From positions 186,001 to 250,000 of the forward strand of contig NZ_JAENIK010000009.1 in the NCBI RefSeq assembly GCF_016595465.1: DNA of 64,000 nt, given 5' to 3'. The translations under genes and the position numbers were made by a program. The DNA is from Luteolibacter yonseiensis (GTDB lineage: Bacteria; Verrucomicrobiota; Verrucomicrobiia; Verrucomicrobiales; Akkermansiaceae). Under the pieces are notes generated by a model that saw nothing but the letters and a program-made list of their open reading frames with translations, was not told where the DNA came from and ran no database searches. Positions 34,033 through 42,652 of this stretch are shown here, piece after piece. Each line of letters begins with the position of its first letter. Position 1 is the first letter of the stretch.

Positions 34033-34962
34033 TCAGGACCGGCTGTTGAAATACTCGCGTGCGGCCATCGCATCCTGCTGGATCTGAGAGCGCAGGGCAT
34101 CCAGCGACGGGAACCTGATCTCGTCACGCAGGTGTTTTTCGAAGCGCACTTCCAGCTCCTGGTTGTAGATGCCTTCGGAAAAATCGAACAGGTGGACCTC
34201 TAGCGCGCGGTTGCTTCCATCCACCGTCGGGCGCAGTCCGAGGTTGGCCACGCCGGTGGTGTCACGCCCGTCCGGAAGCCGGACCCGCACCGCCCACACG
34301 CCGTCGGGAGGGAGCTGCGCGTCGCGCGTCACGAGATTCGCGGTGGGAAAGCCGATGGTGCGGCCGAGTTTCCTGCCCTCCACCACGGTTCCACAGACGA
34401 CATACGGTCTGCCGAGCATGCGGGCGGCGGCGTCGAGGTTGCCGTCACGGATCGCCTGGCGGATGCGTGTGCTGCTGATGCGCTCGCCTTCGTGCATCAC
34501 CGGTGGCACGGCTTCGAGGGTGAATCCTCGTTTCGCCGCTTCCGCCGCGAGGAAATTCACATCGCCACCGCGGTTGTGGCCGAACCGCCAGTCCTCACCG
34601 ACGGCGAGGGTGCGGACGGGGGCGGCCATGAGGCGTTCGATGAATTCGGAGGCCTCCATTTTCGCCACCTCCAGGTCGAAGTGGAGCGGAATGAAAAGCT
34701 CCACGCCGTAATCCCCGACGGCACGGGCCTTGTGCTCCAGCGTTTCCAACAAGGAGGTCGGAGCCTTCCGTGGGGCGATGACCCGGATGGGGTGGGGATC
34801 GAAGGTGAGCACTCCGGCCATCCCGCCATCCCGCTTCGCGGCTTCCACGGCACGTGCGATGACCGTCTGGTGGCCCACGTGCAGACCGTCGAAAACCCCG
34901 AGCGCGAGGTGGAGCGGCGCGCCGAGGGCGGGTAGGTCTTCAAGGTGTTTGCGAATCAGCAC
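34033..34962 (-). CDS. ribF: Bifunctional riboflavin kinase / FAD synthetase
   Basis: RibF phosphorylates riboflavin to FMN and adenylates FMN to FAD. The N-terminal nucleotidyltransferase domain shows LALGVFDGLHVGHQTVI (HxGH-type site), LTFDPHP, and the late ISSTRIRQAI. The C-terminal flavokinase domain has GRTIGFPTANL, GVANLGLRPTVDG and LEVHLFDFSEGIYNQELEV. Length (309) is standard. Codon use and position are ordinary, and it reads as an isolated gene. Confidence 0.96.
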   Translation of the reverse strand: MLIRKHLEDLPALGAPLHLALGVFDGLHVGHQTVIARAVEAAKRDGGMAGVLTFDPHPIRVIAPRKAPTSLLETLEHKARAVGDYGVELFIPLHFDLEVAKMEASEFIERLMAAPVRTLAVGEDWRFGHNRGGDVNFLAAEAAKRGFTLEAVPPVMHEGERISSTRIRQAIRDGNLDAAARMLGRPYVVCGTVVEGRKLGRTIGFPTANLVTRDAQLPPDGVWAVRVRLPDGRDTTGVANLGLRPTVDGSNRALEVHLFDFSEGIYNQELEVRFEKHLRDEIRFPSLDALRSQIQQDAMAAREYFNSRS

Positions 34963-35115
34963 GTGGCCGGGATAGCGGGGTGGAGGCGGAGGGGCAAGTG
35001 GGTTATGGGAGGGAGGGGTGGACGTTACAAGGTGACCTGAAGCAAATAAAGCAAATGAAAGTGTCCGGCTGGTGGTTTCCTTTCTTGGCGTGGAGGATGT
35101 TATCTGCTGGTTGGT

Positions 35116-36267
35116 GTGAACCAGATGACTGCGAAACGCCGGGAGAATGATAAATCCGAGATCGATCCGTCCCGCCTTTCCCGTGGGCGTACCCGCGCGG
35201 ATGCGATTTTCCCCGTGCCGACACCCGCTTCTTCATTGCCGACGGGTTATGCCGGCACTCTTCAGGAAATCAAGGACCACCTCCGGGCCGCCCGGCTCCG
35301 TGCGGTTCTCGCTGCGAATCCCATTGTCGTCGAGGCGTATTGGAATACTGGAAAAATCATCCTCGCCCGTCAGCGGGAAGCTGCCTGGGGGGCGCGGGTC
35401 ATTGATCGCCTCGCGATGGATCTCCAGGCCGAATTTCCGGGAATGAGCGGTCTTTCCGCTCGTAACTTGCTTTCGATGAAGTTGTTCGCGGAAGCATTCC
35501 CGGATGGTTCAATTGCGAAACAACCTGTTTCGCAATTGCCCTGGGGGCAAATCATCCGATTGCTACAGATGGTGAAAGATCCCGCTGCCCGCGATTTCTA
35601 CATTGGTGAAACTCTGGCTCATGGGTGGAGCCGGAATGTTTTGGAAATACAAATCCGGAAAGGTCTCCATCTTCGTGCGGGCAAGGCGCAGAACAACTTC
35701 GCCCTCACCATGTCTCCCGAGGATTCGGACCTCGCTTCGCAGCTTTTCAAAGATCCCTACCTTTTCGATTTTCTGGGAACCGCGGACCTCCGGCGTGAGG
35801 CTGAGGTCGAGCAATCGCTCATGGATCACATTCAGAAGTTTCTTCTCGAACTGGGAACGGGTTTCGCGTTCGTCGGCCGTCAGGTGCGCTTGGAGGTCGG
35901 CGGCGAGGATTATCCGTTGGATCTGCTTTTCTACCATCTGCGACTCCGTCGCTACGTTGTCATCGAACTGAAGAGCCGTGCTTTTTCTCCGGGGGATGTG
36001 GGCCAGCTCAATTTGTATCTCTCCGCAGTGGATGACCTGTTGCGCCACCCGGACGACCAGCCGACCATCGGCCTCCTGTTATGCCGGAAAAAGAACAGGC
36101 TCGTGGCCGAATACGCCCTGCGCGGGCTGGACCAATCCATCGCCGTCGCGGAATGGCAGACACAGCTCACCGAATCCTTGCCCGAGGAACTGCGCGGCAG
36201 CCTGCCTACCATCGAGGAAATCGAAGCCGAACTGGCTGTGGATTTCGCCTCAGGGAAATACGACTAG
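35116..36267 (+). CDS. YhcG/DUF1016-type PD-(D/E)XK nuclease domain protein
   Basis: 383 residues. The N-terminal DUF1016 region (about 48-190) has IVVEAYWNTGKIILARQ, FPGMSGLSARNLLSMKLF and QLPWGQIIRLL. The C-terminal PD-(D/E)XK nuclease core is YPLDLLFYHLRLRRYVVIELKS (shown in parts: DLLFYH then VVIELKS), which gives the Asp and Glu-x-Lys catalytic set, followed by AFSPGDVGQLNLYLSAVDD. YhcG-family proteins are often linked with restriction or mobile-element defence, but no partner genes lie here. The start is GTG at 35116 or ATG nine bases later. Its 3' end overlaps the convergent VOC gene by 18 bp. Confidence 0.9.
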   Translation: MNQMTAKRRENDKSEIDPSRLSRGRTRADAIFPVPTPASSLPTGYAGTLQEIKDHLRAARLRAVLAANPIVVEAYWNTGKIILARQREAAWGARVIDRLAMDLQAEFPGMSGLSARNLLSMKLFAEAFPDGSIAKQPVSQLPWGQIIRLLQMVKDPAARDFYIGETLAHGWSRNVLEIQIRKGLHLRAGKAQNNFALTMSPEDSDLASQLFKDPYLFDFLGTADLRREAEVEQSLMDHIQKFLLELGTGFAFVGRQVRLEVGGEDYPLDLLFYHLRLRRYVVIELKSRAFSPGDVGQLNLYLSAVDDLLRHPDDQPTIGLLLCRKKNRLVAEYALRGLDQSIAVAEWQTQLTESLPEELRGSLPTIEEIEAELAVDFASGKYD

Positions 36268-36642
36268 CGGCACCGCCCTTTTGCAGAGTTGCAGGGCGAC
36301 TCCCCATGGATCGCGTAGCATGACAAGATGGCTGCCGTCGGGCAGTTTCAATTCGTCCACGAAAGAAGCCCCGGCGTCGGTGAGGCGGGCGCGGTCGTCA
36401 TCGGGTGACGCGGAAACAAAGGCGAGGTGGAACAGCAGCGGATTCATCGCCGCATAGTCCGGGATCTGGTCCGGCGGATTGCAGTAGATTTCGAGGACCG
36501 TCGCGCCGGTGTCGTCGGCGAGGAAATGGGTCTGGGTGGGGCTGGGCAGGTGCCGGACGATCCGCAGCCCCAGGTGCCTCACATACCAGTCCGCCACGGC
36601 GACGGGATCGGCGACGTTGAAGGCGACGTGTTCGATTTTCAT
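36250..36642 (-). CDS. VOC (glyoxalase/bleomycin resistance) family protein
   Basis: 130 residues with the VOC betaalphabetabetabeta fold. The opening is IEHVAFNVADPVAVADWYVRH (residues 3-23, metal-ligand His5), then a linker, and a second half FHLAFVSASPDDDRARLTDA. The ending DPWGVALQLCKR carries the DP-x-G-xxxEL-like motif, with Gln in the usual Glu position. Its ATG overlaps the stop codon of the upstream FeoB-associated peptide by 4 bp, so it is co-transcribed with the iron operon. Substrate unknown. Confidence 0.88.
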   Translation of the reverse strand: MKIEHVAFNVADPVAVADWYVRHLGLRIVRHLPSPTQTHFLADDTGATVLEIYCNPPDQIPDYAAMNPLLFHLAFVSASPDDDRARLTDAGASFVDELKLPDGSHLVMLRDPWGVALQLCKRAVPLVVFP

Positions 36643-36782
36643 GGGTGCTTCGGTTTGTCACAACCGCAGCCGTGCCCGCAGCCGCCCTTCTTTTTCTTCG
36701 GGCGGGCGAGGCGGACGAGGAAGATCGTGATCGTGGCGACGACGACGGCCGCCGCGGTGATGGTTTGCCAGTCGGTGGTCAT
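36639..36782 (-). CDS. FeoB-associated Cys-rich membrane protein
   Basis: A 47-residue peptide: MTTDWQTITAAAVVVATITI begins with a TM helix, followed by a basic segment (RLARPKKKKGG) and the Cys cluster CGHGCGC near the C-terminus. This is the FeoB-associated Cys-rich membrane family, thought to help ferrous iron transport. It lies 2 bp downstream of feoB and overlaps the VOC gene start, so this is one operon. Confidence 0.85.
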   Translation of the reverse strand: MTTDWQTITAAAVVVATITIFLVRLARPKKKKGGCGHGCGCDKPKHP

Positions 36783-36784
36783 GT

Positions 36785-38674
36785 TCAGAATCCGAAGAGT
36801 TTTCCTGCCTGATAGACGATGAGCGCGGCCACGTAGGCGAAGCCGGTCATGAAGAGGAATTGTCCGACCGCCCATTTCAACGACCCCGCCTCCCGGGCGA
36901 CCACGGCGCTCGTGGGCAGACATTGCAACGCGTAGATGTAGAACACGAGCAGGGAGACGATGACCAGAGGCGTGAAAAGCGGTTTGCCGTCCGGCCAGGT
37001 GGCGGCGGAAACCTTTTCACGCAACAGGGACTCGGCCGCTTCCTCGTCATCGGACTCCACGTTGAAGATCACGCTCAGGGTCGAGTTGAACACCTCGCGC
37101 GCGGCGAAGGAGGTCAGGATGGCGGTGCCGATGCGGCCATCGAATCCAAGCGGTTTCACCACCGGCTCGATGACATTTCCGATGCGGCCCATGGCGCTGT
37201 GGGCGAGTTGCTCACCCGCGTCTTCCGAGTCGCTTTTCGGATAGGTGCCGAGCGCCCAGAGCAGGATGGACAGTCCGAGGATGATGGTGCCCGCCTTGGC
37301 GACGAAGGCCCACGCCCGCTCGAAGACGTGGCGGAAGATATAGGACCACTGCGGCAGGCGGTAGGGAGGCAGTTCCAGCAGGAAGTGGTTGATCGACTTG
37401 TCCGGACCGAGCCGGCCCCGCAGGACGCGGGCGACGATGAAGGCCGTGACGATGCCCAGCAGATAGATGCCGAAGAGGATCAGCGCCTGCTGCCAGGCTC
37501 CGCCTTCTTTCGGCAGGATCAGCGGGATCAGGAGGAAATAGACGGGCAGGCGGGCGGAGCAGCTGATCCACGGCGCGACGAAAATGGTCACGAGGCGTTC
37601 CTTCGCCGAGTCGATCGTGCGGGTGGCCATCACGCCGGGAATTGCGCAGGCGGCGGAGGAGAAGAGCGGAAGGAAGGATTTTCCGCTGAGTCCGGCCACC
37701 GACATCACGCCGTCCATCAGGTAGGCGGCGCGTGACATGTAGCCCGAGCTTTCCAACAGGCCGATGAAGAGGAACAGCAGCACGATCTGTGGCAGGAAAA
37801 CCAACGTGCCGCCAATGCCGGCGATGACTCCATCGACAATGAGCGAGCGCAGGTCTCCCTCCGCCATCTTTGAGCCGACCCATTCGCCGAGCGATCCCAG
37901 CGCGCCGTCGATGGCGTCCATCGGGATGGAGGCGAAGGAGAAGATGGACCAGAAAACGGTGAACATGATGCCGAGGAAGGCCACCCAGCCGAAGACCGGG
38001 TGGAGCAGCACGCTGTCGAGCTTGTCGGAAAGGGTCTGTTGGTGGGCGTCCGGGCGGCGTGCGGCGAGTTCGCACAGGCGGGTGATGAAGGCGCGGCGGC
38101 TGTTTTCCGCGTGGTCGGGGTCGGTCGCCCAGTGGGCGTGCGGGGCGGCGGGGAGGGGGAAGCGGATCGCCTGTTTCAGCTCGATGATGCCTTTCTTCGC
38201 ATTCGCTTGCATCGGCACCACGGGGATGCCGAGTTCCTCGGAAAGCTTCACCGGGTCGAGGCGCAGGCCGGTGCGCTCCGCGACGTCCACCATGTTCAGC
38301 GCGAGCACGCAGGGGATGCCCAGCTCGATGACCTGGAGGGTGAGCTGGAGGTGGCGTTCCAGGCTGGAGGCATCCACCACGCAGACCACGAGATCCGGCT
38401 TCGGCTGGTTGGGAAGCTGGCCGTTGAGCGCGTCGAGCGCGACCTTCTCATCCGGAGAATTGGCACGCAGCGAATAGCAGCCGGGCAGGTCGAGCACCTT
38501 GAGCTTGTTGCCGTGGGCGCTGAAGGCCTCGCCGGATTTCACGGAAACCGTGACGCCCGCGTAGTTGCCGACGTGTTGGTTCGCACCGGTGAGGGCGTTG
38601 AAAAGAGTGGTCTTTCCGGCATTCGGATTGCCGATCAGCGCGATGGTCGTGGGGGCGTCGGAAGCAGTGGACAT
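36785..38674 (-). CDS. feoB: Ferrous iron transport protein B
   Basis: FeoB imports Fe2+ across the inner membrane, using a GTPase-like N-terminal domain. G1 is IGNPNAGKTTLFNAL, G2 is around NYAGVTVSVK, G3 is DLPGCYSL and G4 is ALNMVD. The membrane domain carries repeated Gate motifs (ILVLLFIGLLESSGYMSRAA region, IPGVMATRTIDSAKERLVT, VFNSTLSVIFNVE), split across about eight to nine TM helices. Length is 629, short for the family (usually 650-800) but complete. feoA lies 21 bp upstream. Confidence 0.95.
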   Translation of the reverse strand: MSTASDAPTTIALIGNPNAGKTTLFNALTGANQHVGNYAGVTVSVKSGEAFSAHGNKLKVLDLPGCYSLRANSPDEKVALDALNGQLPNQPKPDLVVCVVDASSLERHLQLTLQVIELGIPCVLALNMVDVAERTGLRLDPVKLSEELGIPVVPMQANAKKGIIELKQAIRFPLPAAPHAHWATDPDHAENSRRAFITRLCELAARRPDAHQQTLSDKLDSVLLHPVFGWVAFLGIMFTVFWSIFSFASIPMDAIDGALGSLGEWVGSKMAEGDLRSLIVDGVIAGIGGTLVFLPQIVLLFLFIGLLESSGYMSRAAYLMDGVMSVAGLSGKSFLPLFSSAACAIPGVMATRTIDSAKERLVTIFVAPWISCSARLPVYFLLIPLILPKEGGAWQQALILFGIYLLGIVTAFIVARVLRGRLGPDKSINHFLLELPPYRLPQWSYIFRHVFERAWAFVAKAGTIILGLSILLWALGTYPKSDSEDAGEQLAHSAMGRIGNVIEPVVKPLGFDGRIGTAILTSFAAREVFNSTLSVIFNVESDDEEAAESLLREKVSAATWPDGKPLFTPLVIVSLLVFYIYALQCLPTSAVVAREAGSLKWAVGQFLFMTGFAYVAALIVYQAGKLFGF

Positions 38675-38695
38675 GAAAAATTCCCGGTGGTGGTG

Positions 38696-38950
38696 TCAAC
38701 CGACCGGAGACACCAGCACCTGTTCGGCCAACTCGCGGCTGATCGCCATGCGGGTGCCGCAGATGGAGCAGACGAGGTTCCTGCCGCCGGAGATCTTGCG
38801 GAGCATGAGCTGCTCGCAGAAACCGAGGTCGCGCAGGCGGTCACAGCTCGGGCCGCTCAGCAACCTGATCCGCACATCACAACCTGCCTTGACCTGGTTG
38901 AGGGTCATGGCGCTGTCGATGCGGAGGTCGTCGGCGAGGATGGAGGGCAT
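38696..38950 (-). CDS. feoA: Ferrous iron transport protein A
   Basis: An 84-residue SH3-like FeoA protein: MTLNQVKAGCDVRIRLLSG, then RLRDLGFCEQLMLRKISGG and a late basic CGTRMAISRELAEQVLV. The start is the ATG at 38950, or an in-frame ATG at 38908 (MTLNQV), which also fits the family. It is translated just before feoB and probably regulates FeoB. Its upstream region holds a weak Fur-like sequence. Confidence 0.9.
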   Translation of the reverse strand: MPSILADDLRIDSAMTLNQVKAGCDVRIRLLSGPSCDRLRDLGFCEQLMLRKISGGRNLVCSICGTRMAISRELAEQVLVSPVG

Positions 38951-38969
38951 TGGTTGGCCAAAGATCTCC

Positions 38970-38988
38970 AATTGAGATTCGCTTGCAA
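38970..38988 (-). promoter_or_regulatory. Possible Fur-box-like sequence upstream of feoA
   Basis: On the minus strand TTGCAAGCGAATCTCAATT lies 20-38 bp upstream of the feoA start. It shares only part of the 19-bp Fur consensus, so iron control by Fur is plausible from gene function but not shown by the site. Confidence 0.25.
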
Positions 38989-39006
38989 CAAGAAACTTGG
39001 ATTTGT

Positions 39007-39885
39007 TCAAGACAAAACCGGTGCCCGGAGCGTCAGCATCGCCAGTTCCGGAGGACAGGCGAAGCGAACCCTCGGGCCGCTGGTGCCGACGCCACGGGTG
39101 ACAAAAAGGGTGGAGTCGCCTCTGGTGTAGGTGCCGTAGATGTATTTTTTGCCGAACGTCACCTTCCGCGGCGCGTAGCCGATGACCGGCACCCGGCATT
39201 GTCCGCCATGGGTGTGGCCGGAGAGCTGGAGCTGGATGTTGCGGCCGGCCGTCATGGTGTCGAAGTAGTCCGGTTCGTGGACGAGGGCGATGACGGGGGT
39301 GTCCGCGGAGACACCCTTGAGGGTTTTCACAGGGTCCGGCCTGCCCTTCCAGACGAAGTCGGTGCCCGCCAGCGCGAGCTTCTCGCCACGGATGTGGAGC
39401 TGGCTGTGCTGGTTGATGAGAAAGGAAATGCCCTTGCTTTCAAACTGGCGGCGGATGATGGCGGGATCGCCGCACCAGCCGTCGTGATTCCCCATGATGG
39501 CGAAGATGCCGTGGGCGCAGCGCAGCTGTCCCAGCTTTTCCACCAGAGGCTGGACCACCGACACGTCCGAACTGATGTAGTCTCCGCCGAGGGCGATGAG
39601 GTCCGGCTTTTCGATGCGGACCCGGGCGATGATCTTGTCCAGCAGGCCGTCGTTGGTTCCGGGGAGGAAATGGAAATCGGCGAGCAGGCAGACTTTCAGT
39701 CCGTCCAGCGCGGGCGGGAGTTTTTTACACGCCACGTCCTGCCGGGTGACGGAGAGGAGGTCGGGCTCGATGGCGAAGCCGTCGATCAGGCAACCCGCGG
39801 CACCGGCGAGAACGAGTCCGGCCGCACGTCTGCGGGTGATGAGGCGGGGCTTTGTCCCAAGAGCGTCTGTGTCGTCATGCTGCAT
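39007..39885 (-). CDS. Metallophosphoesterase, exported (YkuE/YaeI-like)
   Basis: 292 residues with a Tat-like signal (ITRRRAAGLVLAGAAGCL), so it is probably exported. The dinuclear metal-site motifs are present in order: CLLADFHF, ALGGDYI, IMGNHDGW and LSGHTHGGQ, with LVHEPDYF between. The short YaeI/YkuE-type enzymes act on lipid or cell-wall phosphodiesters such as UDP-diacylglucosamine-like substrates. The actual substrate is not visible. It is convergent with nothing and followed by feoA on the same strand after a 56-bp gap. Confidence 0.9.
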   Translation of the reverse strand: MQHDDTDALGTKPRLITRRRAAGLVLAGAAGCLIDGFAIEPDLLSVTRQDVACKKLPPALDGLKVCLLADFHFLPGTNDGLLDKIIARVRIEKPDLIALGGDYISSDVSVVQPLVEKLGQLRCAHGIFAIMGNHDGWCGDPAIIRRQFESKGISFLINQHSQLHIRGEKLALAGTDFVWKGRPDPVKTLKGVSADTPVIALVHEPDYFDTMTAGRNIQLQLSGHTHGGQCRVPVIGYAPRKVTFGKKYIYGTYTRGDSTLFVTRGVGTSGPRVRFACPPELAMLTLRAPVLS

Positions 39886-39951
39886 GGGGCCAGCGTGTGC
39901 AGGGGATATGTAAACCTGATGTTTTTCCGGTGAAAATTCCGTGAAGAAGGC

Positions 39952-40674
39952 TCAGCGGCCTTCCTGGATCCGCTCGGCGAGCATCTGCGGCAGTCCGGCG
40001 GCGATGATCTTCGCCTGGGTTTTCGCGATGTCGTACTCCACGCGGCGGAAGGTGAGCAGGTTGCGGTCGAGATCGAAGATCGCATAACACGCGCGCCAGT
40101 CGCCATCGCGCGGCTGGCCGACGGAGCCGACGTTGATGAAGTACTTCGCCCCGGCCTCGATGGCGACGGACTCGGCGGCCACCTCGGTGACCTTGTCCGT
40201 CTTCATGTAGACGCGCGGCACGTGGGTGTGGCCGTGGAAGCAGAGCTGGGTGAACTGGTAGGAGAAATTCGACATCGCGTCGAAGCGGTTCGTCACGTAG
40301 TTCCAGTTGGCGGGCTGGTCGAGCGTGCTGTGGACGACGGTGAAGTCCGAGACCTGGCGGACCATGCGGAGGCGGGTGAGCCATTTCCGCTGCTCCTCGC
40401 TGAGCTGGGAGCGGGTCCATTCCAACGCGGCGGCGGCGACCGGGTTCATGGTTTCCAGCGAGTGGTTTCCGGAGGCGTCCTCGTCGTGGTTTCCCTTCAC
40501 CGTCGGGCAGTCCATGGCCCGCACGATTTCCAGGCAGGCGGAAGGGTCCGCGTTGTAGCCGACGATGTCGCCCATGCAGACGTAGTCGGTCGCGCCTTGT
40601 TGGGAAGCGTCCGCCAGGACGGCCTCGAGGGCTTCGAGATTGGCATGTATGTCACCGAAAAGAGCGATCCGCAT
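39952..40674 (-). CDS. Metallophosphoesterase family protein (YfcE-like)
   Basis: A 240-residue cytosolic phosphodiesterase-like protein without a signal peptide. Motifs are FGDIHANLEALEAV, CMGDIVGYNADP, VKGNHDEDA, and the late CFHGHTHVPRVY, giving the full two-metal site. This YfcE/MJ0936-like group hydrolyses phosphodiesters, often with unclear physiological substrate. It lies 66 bp upstream of the exported metallophosphoesterase on the same strand, so the two may share a transcript. Confidence 0.88.
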   Translation of the reverse strand: MRIALFGDIHANLEALEAVLADASQQGATDYVCMGDIVGYNADPSACLEIVRAMDCPTVKGNHDEDASGNHSLETMNPVAAAALEWTRSQLSEEQRKWLTRLRMVRQVSDFTVVHSTLDQPANWNYVTNRFDAMSNFSYQFTQLCFHGHTHVPRVYMKTDKVTEVAAESVAIEAGAKYFINVGSVGQPRDGDWRACYAIFDLDRNLLTFRRVEYDIAKTQAKIIAAGLPQMLAERIQEGR

Positions 40675-40746
40675 GGAGTGTGTTCTGGGAAAGGAGGGGC
40701 GAGTGTGTCGGTTGAGGCGTTTCTGTCGAGAGGAAACAGGACTGTC

Positions 40747-41724
40747 CTAGCGGGAGAAGAAGCGGTCCATGTCGGCCGGCGGGGGCATCGGTTGGCTCAA
40801 CACGCTTTTTTCCGGTGGGATCCCCAGAGATTTTCCGAGCAGTTCGAGGGTCGCCGCCACTCCGTAAACGGGGAATTTCTCCCTGATGCGCATCCAGTGG
40901 TTGCTGAGCTGGTCGTAGGCTTCCTGCTCGCTGCCGAAGATTTCGACAGCGCGTTTCCGCAGGTCCATCCCGGGATTTTCATGGGCCTCCAGCACGAAAA
41001 CGAGGCATTTCAGGGTGGGCACGCGGTTGCTCTTTTCCGCGTAGAACCGGTGGGCCAGTTCGAGGGCCTCCTTTTCCTTCCCCCTGACGCGGGCCAGTGG
41101 CCAGAGCTCGGCACGTTTCACGAAGGGAGGCGCCTCCCCGGTCGCGGCGGCGCGGCGGTAGGCGTCCGCCGCGTCCAGGAAGACCTTGTCCTGGTCCGCA
41201 TAGGCGGAGAACTTGTTCGAGTCCGAGAGGATGTTGCCGAGCTTTGTCAGCAGGGTCCAGTCCTGCGGGTTGTTGCGGATGCCGCGTTCCAGAAAAGCCC
41301 GGCCCTGCCGGATCGACGCGCGCCACGCTTCCTTTCTCCGCAGGGGCGGGAGGGTGGATTGGGAAAGGTAGTAGGACGCGGCGTCATAGGCCAGGTGCGA
41401 GGATCCGGCGTCCCAGTAATACGGAGTGCGCGGCGCGAGGTCCACGATGGTGTCGAACGTTTCCGCCAGTTCGTCCCACCTCAGTTCCTGGAAATAGGAG
41501 AATGCCTTGAGGTTCAGGAAAGTGGCCACCAGCGTTCTCAGTCCGCCCAGCGCCACCGCCGTGCTGGTCTGGCCGATGCGCTCGCCGGTCCCGATCTGGA
41601 GGTCCGGAGCCGTCAGGTGCGCCGCGCGCAGTTCCTTCGCCAGCCCCGCCTCGAATGGCATGCGCGCCGCTCCGAAGGCCAGCACGGCCACCGCCAGGAT
41701 CGCGTTTTTCTGCCAGGGTTTCAC
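40747..41724 (-). CDS. TPR-like protein with N-terminal anchor, linked to an ABC transporter
   Basis: 325 residues with an N-terminal hydrophobic segment (NAILAVAVLAFGAARM) that is a signal or anchor. Helical repeats follow (YFQELRWDELAETFDTIVDL, RQGRAFLERGIRNNPQDWT, DQDKVFLDAADAYRRAA), which look TPR-like. It begins 4 bp after the end of an ABC-2 permease gene and is the last member of an ATPase-permease-TPR operon. A periplasmic partner of the transporter is a fair inference. No specific family recognised. Confidence 0.78.
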   Translation of the reverse strand: MKPWQKNAILAVAVLAFGAARMPFEAGLAKELRAAHLTAPDLQIGTGERIGQTSTAVALGGLRTLVATFLNLKAFSYFQELRWDELAETFDTIVDLAPRTPYYWDAGSSHLAYDAASYYLSQSTLPPLRRKEAWRASIRQGRAFLERGIRNNPQDWTLLTKLGNILSDSNKFSAYADQDKVFLDAADAYRRAAATGEAPPFVKRAELWPLARVRGKEKEALELAHRFYAEKSNRVPTLKCLVFVLEAHENPGMDLRKRAVEIFGSEQEAYDQLSNHWMRIREKFPVYGVAATLELLGKSLGIPPEKSVLSQPMPPPADMDRFFSR

Positions 41725-41728
41725 AGGT

Positions 41729-42652
41729 TCAGAATTCCTTTTCAGCGAAGATGAACCACGACGCGATGGTGAAGAACACCGCGTAGTAGAGACCGACGAG
41801 CGTCAGCTTTCCGAGGATCAGCAGGGGGATGGTCTGCCCCTGGATGACGTCGTCGATGATGTTGAAATTTTGGAAATCCGGCAGCACGAGCGATATCACG
41901 AGCGAGGCGATCCGTGCGAACATCCCCTGTCCCGCCTCTCCTGCCTGGAGGTAAACGTTCCGGGCGTCCGCCTGGAAGTGGCCGATGAAATAGAGCAGGA
42001 AGCTGATGATCGTGGTGAACAGGGTGCTCGTCGAGAAGGTGGAGATGAGCAGCGCCAGCGACGCGATGATGGACGCCCGCAGGAAGACCGCCCACACCGC
42101 GCCCTGCAGCGACCACGTCGCCCCCTGGGCTGCGATTTCCAGCCGCATCGAGTCGATCGTCGCCTGCGGCCATTCCTGCATGCGGGCGAAGGCGACCTGC
42201 TGCTCGATGACGATGCCGGTCCGGATGTGCAGGACCGCGGTCATCAGCACGTCCATCAGCGCGAGAGAAACGAGGACCAGCATCAGCACGCCCAGGAGTT
42301 TTCCGGCGAGGTAGTCGATGCGCGGCACCGGCTTCGCCAGAATCGTGTAAAGCGTGCGGTCCTCCACGTCCTTCGGCAGCAGCAGCGCCGTCGCCACGAT
42401 GGAAAGCACCACCGAGAACAACGTCATGGTCCCCAGCGACCAGCTCTTGATGGACCGCAGGACGTTCACCCCCGCCGACTCCACGCCCTCGTGCTGGGGA
42501 AGCTCGAAGAAGTTGCTGCCGATGGCGATCACCGCGAAGACCGCGAGGAAATAGAAAACCTTCATCCGCACCAGCTGCGTGAACGCATGCCGGGCGATGA
42601 CCCAGATCCGGCCCGCGTGCGAACCTCTTGAAACCGTTGCCGTCGTGCTCAT
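41729..42652 (-). CDS. ABC-2 type transporter permease
   Basis: 307 residues with about six TM segments (FYFLAVFAVIAIGSNFF, TLFSVVLSIVATALLL, LLGVLMLVLVSLALMDVL, SIIASLALLISTFST, LTLVGLYYAVFFTIASWFIF). The loop EDRTLYTILAKPVPRIDYL is typical of ABC-2 permeases. Its start overlaps the ATPase gene end by 4 bp, so it is translationally coupled. The transported substrate is unknown. Confidence 0.9.
   Translation of the reverse strand: MSTTATVSRGSHAGRIWVIARHAFTQLVRMKVFYFLAVFAVIAIGSNFFELPQHEGVESAGVNVLRSIKSWSLGTMTLFSVVLSIVATALLLPKDVEDRTLYTILAKPVPRIDYLAGKLLGVLMLVLVSLALMDVLMTAVLHIRTGIVIEQQVAFARMQEWPQATIDSMRLEIAAQGATWSLQGAVWAVFLRASIIASLALLISTFSTSTLFTTIISFLLYFIGHFQADARNVYLQAGEAGQGMFARIASLVISLVLPDFQNFNIIDDVIQGQTIPLLILGKLTLVGLYYAVFFTIASWFIFAEKEF

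Noticed and set aside
40222..41754. 510-codon plus-strand frame
   Set aside because: Antisense to the metallophosphoesterase and TPR genes; no motif.
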